From assembly GCA_020638655.1 (NCBI GenBank), contig JACKIC010000003.1, forward strand, positions 372,001 to 436,000: a stretch of DNA of 64,000 nt. The letters are read 5' to 3'. The notes beneath the pieces are model-generated. The model was not told the origin of the DNA and searched no databases. It was given only the letters and a program-made list of their open reading frames with translations. Made by a program: the position numbers and the translations under genes. Shown here one piece after another: positions 1-8,501 of this stretch; position 1 is the first letter of the stretch; each line of letters begins with the position of its first letter. The DNA is from Planctomycetota bacterium (GTDB lineage Bacteria; Planctomycetota; UBA1135; UBA2386).

Positions 1-1
1 T

Positions 2-211
2 TACCAGCGGCGGGTGTTCGAGAAGTTCTTCCAGGTCGAAGACCCCCTCACCCGGCACCACGGCGGCGCCGGTCTGGGCCTGTTCGTCGCCCGGGGAATC
101 GTGGAAGCGCACGGAAGTCGGATCAAGATCTCCAGCCAACTGGGTCAGGGAGCCGATTTCTCCTTTGCGCTGCCGGTCTACCAACCGTCCGCCGAGACCG
201 CCGAGGTCTAG
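2..211 (+). CDS. Sensor histidine kinase, C-terminal fragment (5' end outside window)
   Basis: Only the last ~69 residues are inside the window; the reading frame is open to the left edge, so the start is missing. What is visible is the end of an HATPase_c (GHKL) ATP-binding domain. It has the F-box-like stretch 'VFEKFFQVED' and the G2 box 'GGAGLGLFVARGIVEAHG', which close the ATP lid in two-component kinases. The tail 'GADFSFALPV' is the usual last strand. A response regulator starts 23 bases downstream on the same strand, so the two probably form a phosphorelay pair. The input domain and the phospho-accepting His lie upstream and cannot be judged. Confidence 0.88.
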   Translation, partial: YQRRVFEKFFQVEDPLTRHHGGAGLGLFVARGIVEAHGSRIKISSQLGQGADFSFALPVYQPSAETAEV

Positions 212-234
212 CGCACACCGCGGAGAGATTCGTC

Positions 235-609
235 ATGCAACGGACCGTACTGATCATCGAAGACGAGAAGCTCATCATCGTCAGCACCCAGATGGTGTTG
301 GAGGCGGCCGGCTTCAAAGTCGAGTCCGCCACCAACGGCGAGGATGGCATCACCAAGGCCAAGGGGCAGACCCCTGACCTGATCCTGCTCGACATCATGA
401 TGCCGGGCATCGACGGGTGGGAGACGCTCACGCGCCTCAAGCGGGACACCGCGACGGCGCACATCCCGGTGGTGATCTTCACTGCCCGCGAGCACGCGCG
501 CGGTCACCAGAAGAGCACCGACATGGGCGCGGCGGACTACTTCCGCAAGCCCTTCGAGCCGGACGAGCTGATCGATCTGGTCGAGAAGCACATCGGTCAG
601 CAGGCCTGA
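235..609 (+). CDS. Single-domain response regulator (CheY-like receiver)
   Basis: The 124-residue protein is one receiver domain with no output domain. The acidic pair is E9-D10, the phospho-acceptor is D53 in 'LLDIMMPG', the switch Thr is T83 in 'VIFTA', and the conserved Lys is K105 in 'RKPFEPDEL'. All residues needed for phosphorylation are present. The ATG at 235 is preceded by GGAGAG at 222-227. It follows the kinase fragment directly and precedes an HD-type protein by 28 bases, which suggests one transcription unit. With no DNA-binding or enzymatic domain, it probably acts by protein contact with a downstream partner. The partner cannot be read from the sequence. Confidence 0.93.
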   Translation: MQRTVLIIEDEKLIIVSTQMVLEAAGFKVESATNGEDGITKAKGQTPDLILLDIMMPGIDGWETLTRLKRDTATAHIPVVIFTAREHARGHQKSTDMGAADYFRKPFEPDELIDLVEKHIGQQA

Positions 610-637
610 TCTGGCCGGCTCCGGCCGGCGGCCAACG

Positions 638-1654
638 ATGGGCGGTGACGCGAGCAATCGGCGGTGTATCGCGGCGCTCTGGACCCTCGTCGAGACCGCA
701 GCCGGTCGCGCCCCTACGGACCTCGGCGACGTCGCCGCGGCCGCGAGCGCGACCCTCGCCCAGGCGATGGGCGACGAGAGCTATCTGATCGTGCACGAGA
801 ACTGCGGCGCGATCTTCGTGGACGGCCACCTGATCCCGCTGGCGGTCGACGTGTTCGCGGCGGCCAAGGGGCTCGCCGAGCGCATGCAGGCGCACGGCGT
901 CGGTGAGATCCTGTTCGACCGGCACGTCGACGCGGCCGACCTGGCGCATTGGGCCAGCGGCTTCGCGGCCGCTGCCGAAGGCACGCCGGGGCCGACGGGG
1001 GAGGCGCGCATCCACGTCGGCGTGCGCGGCGCCTCCTCCGAGCCGGTGATGACGCTGGGGCGTCAGCGCGCCGCGACCGAGGTCGGGGACTCCCGCCTGC
1101 GCGCGGTCTACCTCGAGAACCAGCTGATGGCGGTGGTCGACGAGCGCCGCATCGCGCCGGGCATCGCCCGCTGCGTGCTGCACGGAGTCGTCGAGAGCCT
1201 GCTGCTCCTGCCCGGTGGCCTCGAGCCGCTGACGCTGCTGCAGGGTGAGCCGAAGGCGCTGCGGCAGGCGCTGCACGTCGCGATCGTCGCCGTGCACCTC
1301 GCGCGCCTCGCCGGCTGGCCGGAGAGCCGGCTCGGCGAGCTGGGCGCGGTGGCGCTGCTGCACGATGTCGGTGCCTTGCTCGATCCGGCCAGGCCCGGCG
1401 AGGCCGGCATGGCCTGGCTGCTCGAGCGCGGCACCGAGGACTTCTGGCTGCGCTGCGCGTTCGTGTCCGCGAGTTGGCGCCAGCAGGCCGAGGAGGGGGC
1501 GGGCGAGTGGGCGGACCTGCTGACCCTCGACCTGGTGCGCCTCGCGGTGCGGCACTGGTTGGGGCGCGAGTGCGCTCCGGTCGAGGACCCGGAGCTCGAC
1601 GCCCTGGCGCGCGCCGGTGCGGCGACGCTGGGCGCGGCGTCGGGCCAACCCTGA
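638..1654 (+). CDS. HD-type (degenerate HD-GYP/HDOD-like) protein
   Basis: The protein has 338 residues, is soluble and rich in Ala, Gly and Leu, and has no signal peptide or membrane segment. The clearest family trait is the HD pair H242-D243 in 'GAVALLHDVGALLD', where metal-dependent phosphohydrolases bind metal. The N-terminal 120 residues ('GDESYLIVHENCGAIFVDGH', 'VGEILFDRHVDAADLAHWA') resemble the helper region seen in front of degenerate HD-GYP domains. No GYP motif is visible, so catalytic activity is doubtful and a signalling or scaffold role is as likely. It follows the receiver gene and ends 19 bases before the convergent exporter operon. The ATG at 638 is the first plausible start. 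Confidence 0.6.
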   Translation: MGGDASNRRCIAALWTLVETAAGRAPTDLGDVAAAASATLAQAMGDESYLIVHENCGAIFVDGHLIPLAVDVFAAAKGLAERMQAHGVGEILFDRHVDAADLAHWASGFAAAAEGTPGPTGEARIHVGVRGASSEPVMTLGRQRAATEVGDSRLRAVYLENQLMAVVDERRIAPGIARCVLHGVVESLLLLPGGLEPLTLLQGEPKALRQALHVAIVAVHLARLAGWPESRLGELGAVALLHDVGALLDPARPGEAGMAWLLERGTEDFWLRCAFVSASWRQQAEEGAGEWADLLTLDLVRLAVRHWLGRECAPVEDPELDALARAGAATLGAASGQP

Positions 1655-1673
1655 GCGGTCGGCCCGCGTTGCC

Positions 1674-2942
1674 TCACTCGTGGCGCAGCGCCTCGACCGG
1701 GTCCATGTTGGCGGCCCGCCAGGCGGGGTAGATGCCGAACACGACGCCGACCGCGGCGGAGATGCCGAACGCGAGCAGCACGTGCGGCACCAGGATGATG
1801 GTCTTCTGCGCGAACCACGCCTCGATGCCGATCGGCACCAGCATGCCCAGCAGCACGCCGACCACGCCGCCGAGCGCCGACAGCACGCCGGCTTCGACCA
1901 GGAACTGCTGGATGATGTGCTTGCGCTTGGCGCCCAGCGCGCGGCGGATGCCGATCTCGCGCGTGCGTTCGGTGACGGTCGCGAGCATCACGTTCATGAT
2001 GCCGATGCCGCCGACGAGCAGGCTGATCGACGCGATCACCGCCAGCACGATGTTGAACATGCGCTTGCTCGCCTCTTCCTGCTTGAGCAGTTCGAGCGGC
2101 ACGGTGATCTCGACGTCGTTCTGCTGCTTGTGCGCCTCGAGCAGCAGGTCGCGCATGATGTGCGCGGCGCTCTCGACCTCCTCGGAGGTCTCCAGCTTGA
2201 CCTTGACCTCGTTGAGCTCGATGCGTTCGCGCTTGAACGAGCCGCCCGACGACGTCGACACCTCCTCGCCGAAGCGCCGGCGCGACGTCGACATCGGGAT
2301 GAACATGCACTCGTCGTAGGTCGTGCCGGCCGGGCCCGCGGCGCGGCCCTGGTACTCGAGCACGCCGACGACGACGTAGCGGTCGTCGTTGCCGGTCAGG
2401 ATCGTCTGACCGAGCGGGTTCTCGAGCGGGAACAGGGTGTTGGCGAGGCTCGCGCCGATCACGCAGGTGTTGCTCAGGGTCTGGTCGTCGACCTCGCTGA
2501 GCCAGCGCCCCTCGCTGATGTGCATGTTGGTGACTTCGATGAAGTCGGTCTCGGTGCCGACCACGATCGTGGTGCGGAAGTACTCGCCGCGCATCAGCGG
2601 CCGCTGCACTTCGCGCACGCGCACGACCTTGGCCTTGGGCAGGGCCGACTGCACGAGGTCGGCCTCGCTGTAGAGCAGGCCGTAGGCCATCGCCGAGAAC
2701 GCGCTCTGGCTGCTGCTCTGCTGCGTGTCCGGCGGCTTGACGCTGCGCGCCAGGATGTTGGTCACGCCCATGTCGCGGAAGCGGTCGAGGGCTTCCTTGC
2801 TGGCGCCCTCGCCGACCGCGAGCATCGCGATCACCGAGGCCACGCCGAACAGGATGCCGGCGGTCGTGAGGCAGCTGCGCAGCTTGTGCAGCATCAGGCT
2901 CTTGAGCCCGAGCTTGACGGTGCGCATGTTGTCGCGGATCAA
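1674..2942 (-). CDS. MacB/FtsX-family ABC transporter permease
   Basis: About 422 residues. Order: a cytoplasmic N-terminal helix and TM1 ('LRSCLTTAGILFGVASVIAM', the MacB N-terminal signature), a large periplasmic MacB_PCD-like domain (~60-290), then three C-terminal TM helices of the FtsX domain. It ends with the family tail 'PAWRAANMDPVEALRHE'. I chose the TTG at 2942, which overlaps the stop of the ATPase gene (TTGA) and restores the usual N-terminus; the ATG at 2927 is the alternative. It is the last gene of a four-gene operon (TolC-like, HlyD-like, ATPase, permease). With the adaptor and outer-membrane channel it should form a mechanotransmission-type exporter. The substrate is unknown (peptide, lipoprotein or siderophore-like molecules in relatives). 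Confidence 0.92.
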   Translation of the reverse strand: MIRDNMRTVKLGLKSLMLHKLRSCLTTAGILFGVASVIAMLAVGEGASKEALDRFRDMGVTNILARSVKPPDTQQSSSQSAFSAMAYGLLYSEADLVQSALPKAKVVRVREVQRPLMRGEYFRTTIVVGTETDFIEVTNMHISEGRWLSEVDDQTLSNTCVIGASLANTLFPLENPLGQTILTGNDDRYVVVGVLEYQGRAAGPAGTTYDECMFIPMSTSRRRFGEEVSTSSGGSFKRERIELNEVKVKLETSEEVESAAHIMRDLLLEAHKQQNDVEITVPLELLKQEEASKRMFNIVLAVIASISLLVGGIGIMNVMLATVTERTREIGIRRALGAKRKHIIQQFLVEAGVLSALGGVVGVLLGMLVPIGIEAWFAQKTIILVPHVLLAFGISAAVGVVFGIYPAWRAANMDPVEALRHE

Positions 2943-3679
2943 GACGCACCTCCGCCGGTCTGGGCCAGTCGGTTGTCGACGAGTTGTTCGACCTCGCCGT
3001 CCTTGAGCCACAGCGTCTTGTCGGCGCGCAGCGCGACGTTCTCGTTGTGGGTGACGATCACGATCGTGACGCCCTCGGCGCGCAGCTCGTCGAGCAGCGC
3101 GAGGATCTCGAGCTCGGTGTTGCTGTCGAGGTTGCCGGTGGCCTCGTCGGCCAGCAGGAACAGCGGGTCGTTCATGAGCGCGCGCGCGATCGCGACGCGC
3201 TGCTGCTGGCCGCCCGAGAGCTCGAGCGGGCGGTGGTCGAGGCGGCCGCCGAGACCGACGCGGCGCGCCAGGTGTTCGGCCTTGGCGCGCGACTCGGGGC
3301 CGACGCGGTTCTGGTAGAACAGCGGCACCTCGAGGTTCTCGAGCACGGTCAGCTGCGGGATCAGGTTGAACGACTGGAAGATGAAGCCGATCTCGCGTCC
3401 GCGCACGTCGGACAGCGCGTCGTCGTCCAGCTGGCTCACGTCGCGGCCGCCGACCAGGTATTGCCCGGACGTGGGGCGGTCCAGGCAGCCGAGCAGGTTG
3501 AGCATCGTGCTCTTGCCCGAGCCCGAACGGCCCATGATCGCGAGGTAATCGCCCTGACGGACCTGCATCGACACGCCGTTGAGCGCGCGCACGACGTTGG
3601 TGCCCATCATGTAGTGACGGTGCACGTCGACGAACTCGGCGATGACCTTGCGGTCATCGGACATCGGTGATTGGGTCAT
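2939..3679 (-). CDS. ABC transporter ATP-binding protein (MacB/LolD type)
   Basis: 246 residues with a complete nucleotide-binding domain: Walker A 'GRSGSGKST' at 50-58, Q-loop Q102, signature 'LSGGQ' at 154-158, Walker B 'LFLLADEA' ending in catalytic E179, and H-loop H211. The segment 'LNLLGCLDRPTSG' and the 'TVLENLEVPL' region are typical of the MacB/LolD subfamily. It powers the permease encoded next, with which it shares 4 bases, and starts 16 bases after the adaptor gene. The start at 3679 is used; an internal ATG at 3664 is possible. All catalytic residues are present, so the transporter is probably active. Confidence 0.95.
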   Translation of the reverse strand: MTQSPMSDDRKVIAEFVDVHRHYMMGTNVVRALNGVSMQVRQGDYLAIMGRSGSGKSTMLNLLGCLDRPTSGQYLVGGRDVSQLDDDALSDVRGREIGFIFQSFNLIPQLTVLENLEVPLFYQNRVGPESRAKAEHLARRVGLGGRLDHRPLELSGGQQQRVAIARALMNDPLFLLADEATGNLDSNTELEILALLDELRAEGVTIVIVTHNENVALRADKTLWLKDGEVEQLVDNRLAQTGGGAS

Positions 3680-3695
3680 CGTTCGCCTGGTCCGC

Positions 3696-6044
3696 TCAGC
3701 CGCCGCGGTTCTGGTTGCCGCCGCCGGGGCCGCCGCCTTGGGGATCTCCGCCCTGGCCTCGGTTGCCGCGGTTGCCGCGGTTGCCCATCGCCGAGCGCAT
3801 CAGGGTGCGCAGCTGGTCCGCGTGGGTCTGGGCGGTCTCCAGGTCGCTGCCGTCCAGACTCGTCTTGATGCCGGCGAGGCAGTCCTCCATCTGCTTGGCG
3901 ACGTCCTCGCCGGCGCTGGTGCGGAAGCGATCGACCATGGACTGCATGCCCTCGAGGCGGCCCTTGTAGGCCTCGAGCTCCTCGGCCGTCATCTCGGCGA
4001 ACTTCTTGTTGTTCATGCCGCCGCCCTGCCGGCCTTGTCGGCCGCCGGGACCATTGCCGCCAGGGCCATTGCCGCCAGGGCCATTGCCGCCAGGGCCATT
4101 GCCGTCGGGAGCGTTGCCGCCAGGACCATTGCCGCCAGGACCATTGCCGCCAGGACCATTGCCGCCAGGACCATTGCCGCCAGGGCCATTGCCTCCGGGG
4201 CCCCGCGCACCGGGCTGCGGCCCATCCGAACCACCCAGGCGCGCGGCCTGGTTCCCGGCGCCGCTCGTGGCCGACGCTTCGGCAGGGGTGCCCTCCGGCA
4301 GCGCGGGCTGCTCGAAGCGCGGGTCCGCGACGCCGCCCGGAGGCGTGCGGTAGACGATGTCGCCCACGTCCACACCTTCGAGGATCTGCACCTTCTCCTG
4401 GTTGTGTTCGCCGACGACGACCTTGACGGCTTCGGGGCCCTTGCCGGTGTGCTTCCAGATGTAGTTGACCGAGCGGTCGCGGCGCACCGACTGCTGCGGC
4501 ACCGCGATCACGTCGGGCACCGTGTCGATGGTGATCGCAGCCGCCGCCGCCATGCGCGAACGCAGCCGGCTGTCGTTGTTCTCGCCGTCGAGCTCGACGA
4601 CGGTCGTGTAGACCTTCTTGTCGTTGCCCATCCAGCTGCTCGACGAGTCCGCGACCGGCGCGACGCGCACGACGCGACCGGGCAGGATCTCGTTCGGGAA
4701 CGCCTCGACGCTGACGAAGGCCCGCTGGCCGACGGCGACCTTGTCGATCTGCGCCTCCTGCACCTTGACGATGCAGCGCATCTTGGTGTTGTCGGGCAGC
4801 ACGATGATCTCCTGCCGCTCGCGCACGCTGACGCCCTCGCGCACGGCCTCGCCGCCGCGGCGGTCGCGGTCGACGCGCGCGTAGACGACCAGGCCCGGCG
4901 TCGGGGCGTAGACGATCGCGTTCTCGATCTGCTTGTTGAAGTTGGCGAGGCGCTCGGCGGCGACGTCGAGTTCCTGCTTCTTGGCATCGACGTCGAACGA
5001 GGACTTCTTGCGCTCGGCGTCGTTGCTGGCCTCGACGCGCTGCATCTCGAGCTGCGCGTTCTCGTAGTCCTGCGCGGCCTTGATCCGCTCGACCGGCAGG
5101 TCGTAGTTGATCAGCTGATCGAGGCGGTTCCAGGCGAGGGTCACCTGGGAGATCTGGCTCTGGTAGGCCAGCTCGTCGCCCTCGAGCTCGTTGCGCGTGA
5201 TGAACTGCTTGCTGGCGAGGCGGCGGCTGTAGGCCACCTTGTCCCCCTTGATGCTGAGGTCGGCCATCGCCAGGCGGATCTTGTCGGCCTGGTCGAGGAT
5301 GCGGTTGGCCATGTCGCCCATGTCGCGCTTGAGCGGGTCGCCGCCGCCCGGCACCTGCAACAGTTGCAGCGTCTTGTCGACGAGGTTGGCGAAGGTGCGG
5401 GGATCGACCGCGGCGACCTTGACGGTCCGCGGCGCGCCCTCCTCCTCCTGCAGCGCGGCGTCGACCGGCGCGGCGGTCACGGGCTTCTCGCTGACCAGCT
5501 CGCGCAGGCGCTTGAGCATGTCGCCGTTGGTGCCTTCGTTGGCCTTGTCACCGGTGGCGCCGAGCAGCTTCTCGAGCTCCATCTCGGCGATGCGCAGCTG
5601 CGAGGCGGCCGAATTGAGCTTGGTCGTGAGTTCCTTCTCGAGGATGTCGGCGGCCGTGCGCGCCTGTTCCCACGCGTTGCGCGCCTTCTCGACCGTGATC
5701 TTCTGGTTGGCGCGCTTCTCGACGATCTCGCTGACGTCGAGCTCGAACAGCTTCTCGCCGACCTTGACGTTGCTGCCTTCCGGGATCAGGTAGAGGATCG
5801 TCGCCTGGCCTTCGACCTGCGAGCGCACGCTGGTCTCGCGCACGGCCTGCAGTTCGCCGGCCTCCTTGACCGTGATCGGCAGGTCTTCGCGCGACACCTT
5901 GTAGAAGTTGGGGTCGCTGGTGACGGGCGCGGCCTTCTCGCCGCAGGCGGCGGTCATCGCTGCCACGGCCAGCAGCAGGGGAATGGAGCAGGAGCCGCGG
6001 CGGGGGGGCAGCAGGCGCGAGAGACACTTGGGGTCGGTAGTCAT
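3696..6044 (-). CDS. HlyD/RND-type periplasmic adaptor lipoprotein with GPGGN repeats
   Basis: 782 residues. A signal peptide ends in the lipobox 'TAAC' (C34), so this is probably a lipid-anchored adaptor. Residues ~50-100 hold the first half of a lipoyl/barrel-sandwich domain ('VEGQATILYLIPEGSNVKVG'). A long alpha-helical hairpin follows (~105-340), then the second half and beta-barrel ('VYAPTPGLVVYARVD', 'VGQRAFVSVEAF'). The C-terminal ~170 residues are unusual: about ten GPGGN pentapeptides (~614-666), then a short helical segment and a Gly/Asn/Arg-rich tail. Family members usually stop near 350-450 residues, so this one is nearly twice the normal size. It lies 4 bases after the TolC-like gene and bridges channel and permease. 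Confidence 0.9.
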   Translation of the reverse strand: MTTDPKCLSRLLPPRRGSCSIPLLLAVAAMTAACGEKAAPVTSDPNFYKVSREDLPITVKEAGELQAVRETSVRSQVEGQATILYLIPEGSNVKVGEKLFELDVSEIVEKRANQKITVEKARNAWEQARTAADILEKELTTKLNSAASQLRIAEMELEKLLGATGDKANEGTNGDMLKRLRELVSEKPVTAAPVDAALQEEEGAPRTVKVAAVDPRTFANLVDKTLQLLQVPGGGDPLKRDMGDMANRILDQADKIRLAMADLSIKGDKVAYSRRLASKQFITRNELEGDELAYQSQISQVTLAWNRLDQLINYDLPVERIKAAQDYENAQLEMQRVEASNDAERKKSSFDVDAKKQELDVAAERLANFNKQIENAIVYAPTPGLVVYARVDRDRRGGEAVREGVSVRERQEIIVLPDNTKMRCIVKVQEAQIDKVAVGQRAFVSVEAFPNEILPGRVVRVAPVADSSSSWMGNDKKVYTTVVELDGENNDSRLRSRMAAAAAITIDTVPDVIAVPQQSVRRDRSVNYIWKHTGKGPEAVKVVVGEHNQEKVQILEGVDVGDIVYRTPPGGVADPRFEQPALPEGTPAEASATSGAGNQAARLGGSDGPQPGARGPGGNGPGGNGPGGNGPGGNGPGGNGPGGNAPDGNGPGGNGPGGNGPGGNGPGGRQGRQGGGMNNKKFAEMTAEELEAYKGRLEGMQSMVDRFRTSAGEDVAKQMEDCLAGIKTSLDGSDLETAQTHADQLRTLMRSAMGNRGNRGNRGQGGDPQGGGPGGGNQNRGG
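4047..4203 (-). repeat. 15-bp tandem repeat encoding GPGGN pentapeptides
   Basis: About ten near-identical 15-bp units (plus strand core 'ccattgccgccaggg/a') sit inside the HlyD-like adaptor gene. On the minus strand they read GPGGN, with single variants (APDGN in the middle). The array is in frame and uninterrupted. A short DNA unit this uniform is likely to vary in copy number between strains by slippage. Confidence 0.9.
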
Positions 6045-6048
6045 GCGA

Positions 6049-7662
6049 TCACTCCCCGGTCTTGAGCTGCGGCATGGGCAGCGCCGGGTCGAAACGGAGG
6101 CCTTCGTGCTCGAGGTCGATCGCCTCGAGGTCGTTCATCAGTTGCAGCTTCGCGACGTGGTAGTCGACGATCGCCGCCGTGAGTTGGAGCTGGGCGCTGA
6201 TCAGCGCGTCCTGGGCGTCGAGCTTCTCGAACGCCTCGACGCGGCCGGCGGCGTAGAGGTCGGTGTTGGCCTCGACGCGCTGCTCGGCGAGCTGGACCGC
6301 CATCGTCTGGATGCGGTAGGTGTCGATCGCGCTCTGGATGTTGCGCAGCGAGCTGCGCACGTCGGCGGTGATCTGGTCCTCGCTCTGCTCGCGGTTGCGC
6401 ACCGCGAGGTCGAACGAGATCAGCGCCGAGCGGTAGGCGTTGCGCTCGACGAGCTTGTCGAGCGCCAGGTCGAGCTCGAAGCCCGCCGACCAGTTGACGC
6501 GCGACCAGTCGAGGTTGAGGTCCTTGCCGGACTCCGAGGGCACGTTGAGCGCCGCGGTGAAGTCCAGCGACATGTCGAGGGCGTCCTCGCTGACCAGGAT
6601 GCGCCGGCCCGCGTCCTCGACGGAATCGACGACCGTCTGGAAGTCGTAGCGCCGCTGCAGCGCCAGGGCGACGGCCGTCGACTCCTCGAGGTCGATGTTC
6701 TCGACGCCGAGCGCGGTCAGCCGCTTGAGCTCGTCGGGGTCCAGTTCGACCTGGGCGTTGATCGGCAGGCCGAGCGTGAGTTTGAACCGGTCCATGGCCG
6801 ACTCGAGGCGGTTCTTGGCCTCGACGCGGCTGACGTCCGCCGAGTACTCGCTCTGCTTGGCGCGGCCGAGGTCGGTCACGGTCTTGCGGCCGGCCTTGTA
6901 GAGTTCCTCGATCTGCTCGCGCGAGGTGCTCAGGCTGCGGTAGTTCGCCTCGACGTTGACCAGGTCGGTCATCTGGCGCACGACGTTCCAGTACTCGCTG
7001 ACCACCGAGATCGAGAAGTCGGCGCGGAAGCGCTCGAAGTCCCGGACCGAGTAGACGACCTCGCGTTCGGCCTGGGTCAGCGGTTCGCGCACGATGCGCT
7101 GGCCGGCGCCGCTGAGCAGGGGCTGGGTCAGCGTCAGGTTCAGGATCGAACCGCCGTCGAAGCGGCCGCCGTGGATCAGCGACCGCATGAAGGTGTTGAA
7201 GAAGCTCGCGACGATGCGCGTGCCGGCGACGGTGTTGACCGAAGCCGACAGGTTGTTGCTGAGGTCGGCGTCCGCGGTGTCGTCGGCCTGGCCCGAGACC
7301 TCACCCGAGGCGACGTCCGAGAAGCGCAGCGCGAAGTTGTGCTGTTCGCGGGTCAGGCTCAGCGCGGCGAGGTAGAGCGACTCCTTCTGGCGCTGGAACT
7401 CGCGGCTGTTCTCGGCGGCCACGTCGAGGGCCTGGAACAGGTCGAGGTGCACCGGCTCCTTGCTGTTGAGCAGCCGGTTGCGCAGCGTGTCGATCGGGCG
7501 ATCGAGCTTGTGGGTGGTCGGCGCGCCGGTCACCTGCTCGGTGACCTTGGCGAGGATGCCGTAGACCTGCTCGTCAGCGGAGTCGCGGCTGGTGGAGGGG
7601 GACCAGCAGCCGGTCAGCAGGGTGACGGCGGACAGGACGGGGACGATGGCTCGGGGGGACAC
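6049..7662 (-). CDS. TolC-like outer-membrane efflux lipoprotein
   Basis: 537 residues. The N-terminus carries a short signal with lipobox 'LLTGC' (C19), as in OprM-type channels. Two OEP repeats follow (~75-270 and ~300-520), with the long coiled-coil helices expected for the periplasmic tunnel and patches such as 'LTLTQPLLSGAG', a hallmark of the first membrane strand pair. It is the first gene of the exporter operon, starting 4 bases before the adaptor. It should give the complex its exit through the outer membrane. Upstream, 7663-7822 contains the only A+T-rich patch nearby (7735-7780) and must hold the promoters for this gene and the divergent coaB. Confidence 0.92.
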   Translation of the reverse strand: MSPRAIVPVLSAVTLLTGCWSPSTSRDSADEQVYGILAKVTEQVTGAPTTHKLDRPIDTLRNRLLNSKEPVHLDLFQALDVAAENSREFQRQKESLYLAALSLTREQHNFALRFSDVASGEVSGQADDTADADLSNNLSASVNTVAGTRIVASFFNTFMRSLIHGGRFDGGSILNLTLTQPLLSGAGQRIVREPLTQAEREVVYSVRDFERFRADFSISVVSEYWNVVRQMTDLVNVEANYRSLSTSREQIEELYKAGRKTVTDLGRAKQSEYSADVSRVEAKNRLESAMDRFKLTLGLPINAQVELDPDELKRLTALGVENIDLEESTAVALALQRRYDFQTVVDSVEDAGRRILVSEDALDMSLDFTAALNVPSESGKDLNLDWSRVNWSAGFELDLALDKLVERNAYRSALISFDLAVRNREQSEDQITADVRSSLRNIQSAIDTYRIQTMAVQLAEQRVEANTDLYAAGRVEAFEKLDAQDALISAQLQLTAAIVDYHVAKLQLMNDLEAIDLEHEGLRFDPALPMPQLKTGE

Positions 7663-7822
7663 GCGGGGGGGCAGGCAGAGGGTCGCAGACGAGGGCTTCT
7701 GGCGTTCGATGTGACGTTCGGTGTAGACGCAGACCCGTATTTTTTCTCCCCCGCGGAAAGACTGTTACTACCATAGGACGCGTGGCGGTTGCTGGATACG
7801 AAGCCCGAGGGTCGGCGAGGGC

Positions 7823-8488
7823 GTGGTCTCCATCTTGATCACCGCGGGCCCCACCCGCGAGTACCTCGACGACGTGCGCTACCTGAGCAATGGCAGCTCG
7901 GGGCGCATGGGGTGCGCCCTGGCCGCGGCCGCGTTGGCATCGGGCCATGCGGCGACGATGGTGCTCGGGCCCGTCGACGTGCCGCCGCCGGACGGCGCCG
8001 AAGTGCGCGCCGTGGTTTCGGCGCTGGAGATGCAAGCCGCGGCGGAGCGTGCATTCGCAACCGCAGACGTGGTGCTGGCGGCCGCGGCCGTCGCCGACTG
8101 GCGCCCGGCGCAGCGGCAGCAGGGCAAACCGGCTCGCGCCGCGGGCTCCTGGCAGCTCGAACTCGTGCCCAACCCCGACATCGTCGCCGGCCTCGCCGCG
8201 CGCAAGGGCGGCCGCGTCGTCGCCGGCTTCGCGCTCGAATCGACCGCTGCGGGGCTGCCCGCGGCGATCGCGCGCGGTCGCGAGAAGCTGGTCCGCAAGG
8301 GATTGGACCTCGTCGTCGTCAACCTGCACGACGCGATCGGCAGCGACGACAGCGAAGTGGTGCTCTGTTTTGCCGACGGGCGCGATGAAGCGCTGCCCCG
8401 GCAGGACAAGTCGGCGACCGCGGCGCGCATCGTCGCGGCCGCGGTGGATCTGTGGCAGCAGCAGCGACCGAAGGCAGCAGACGCGTGA
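7823..8488 (+). CDS. coaB: Stand-alone phosphopantothenate-cysteine ligase (CoaB domain)
   Basis: 221 residues that match only the C-terminal half of bifunctional CoaBC. The dinucleotide-binding start 'ILITAGPTREYLDDVRYLSN', the 'GSSGRMG' loop, 'AAAVADWRP' and 'NPDIVAGLAARKG' are the CoaB landmarks. The enzyme joins 4'-phosphopantothenate to cysteine in coenzyme A synthesis. No flavin decarboxylase (CoaC) domain is attached, so CoaC must be encoded elsewhere. The GTG at 7823 gives the compact CoaB N-terminus. ftsK begins 13 bases downstream. Confidence 0.92.
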   Translation: MVSILITAGPTREYLDDVRYLSNGSSGRMGCALAAAALASGHAATMVLGPVDVPPPDGAEVRAVVSALEMQAAAERAFATADVVLAAAAVADWRPAQRQQGKPARAAGSWQLELVPNPDIVAGLAARKGGRVVAGFALESTAAGLPAAIARGREKLVRKGLDLVVVNLHDAIGSDDSEVVLCFADGRDEALPRQDKSATAARIVAAAVDLWQQQRPKAADA

Positions 8489-8501
8489 TCGAGGCGACAT
8501 C

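Noticed and set aside
4047..4203. CRISPR-like array
   Set aside because: Units are 15 bp, directly adjacent and in frame with a coding region; there are no spacers and no cas genes in the window.
3642..6065. Plus-strand open frame of 807 codons with repeats of AARTIAARAI type
   Set aside because: Antisense to the HlyD-like adaptor; the repeats are the reverse reading of the GPGGN array.
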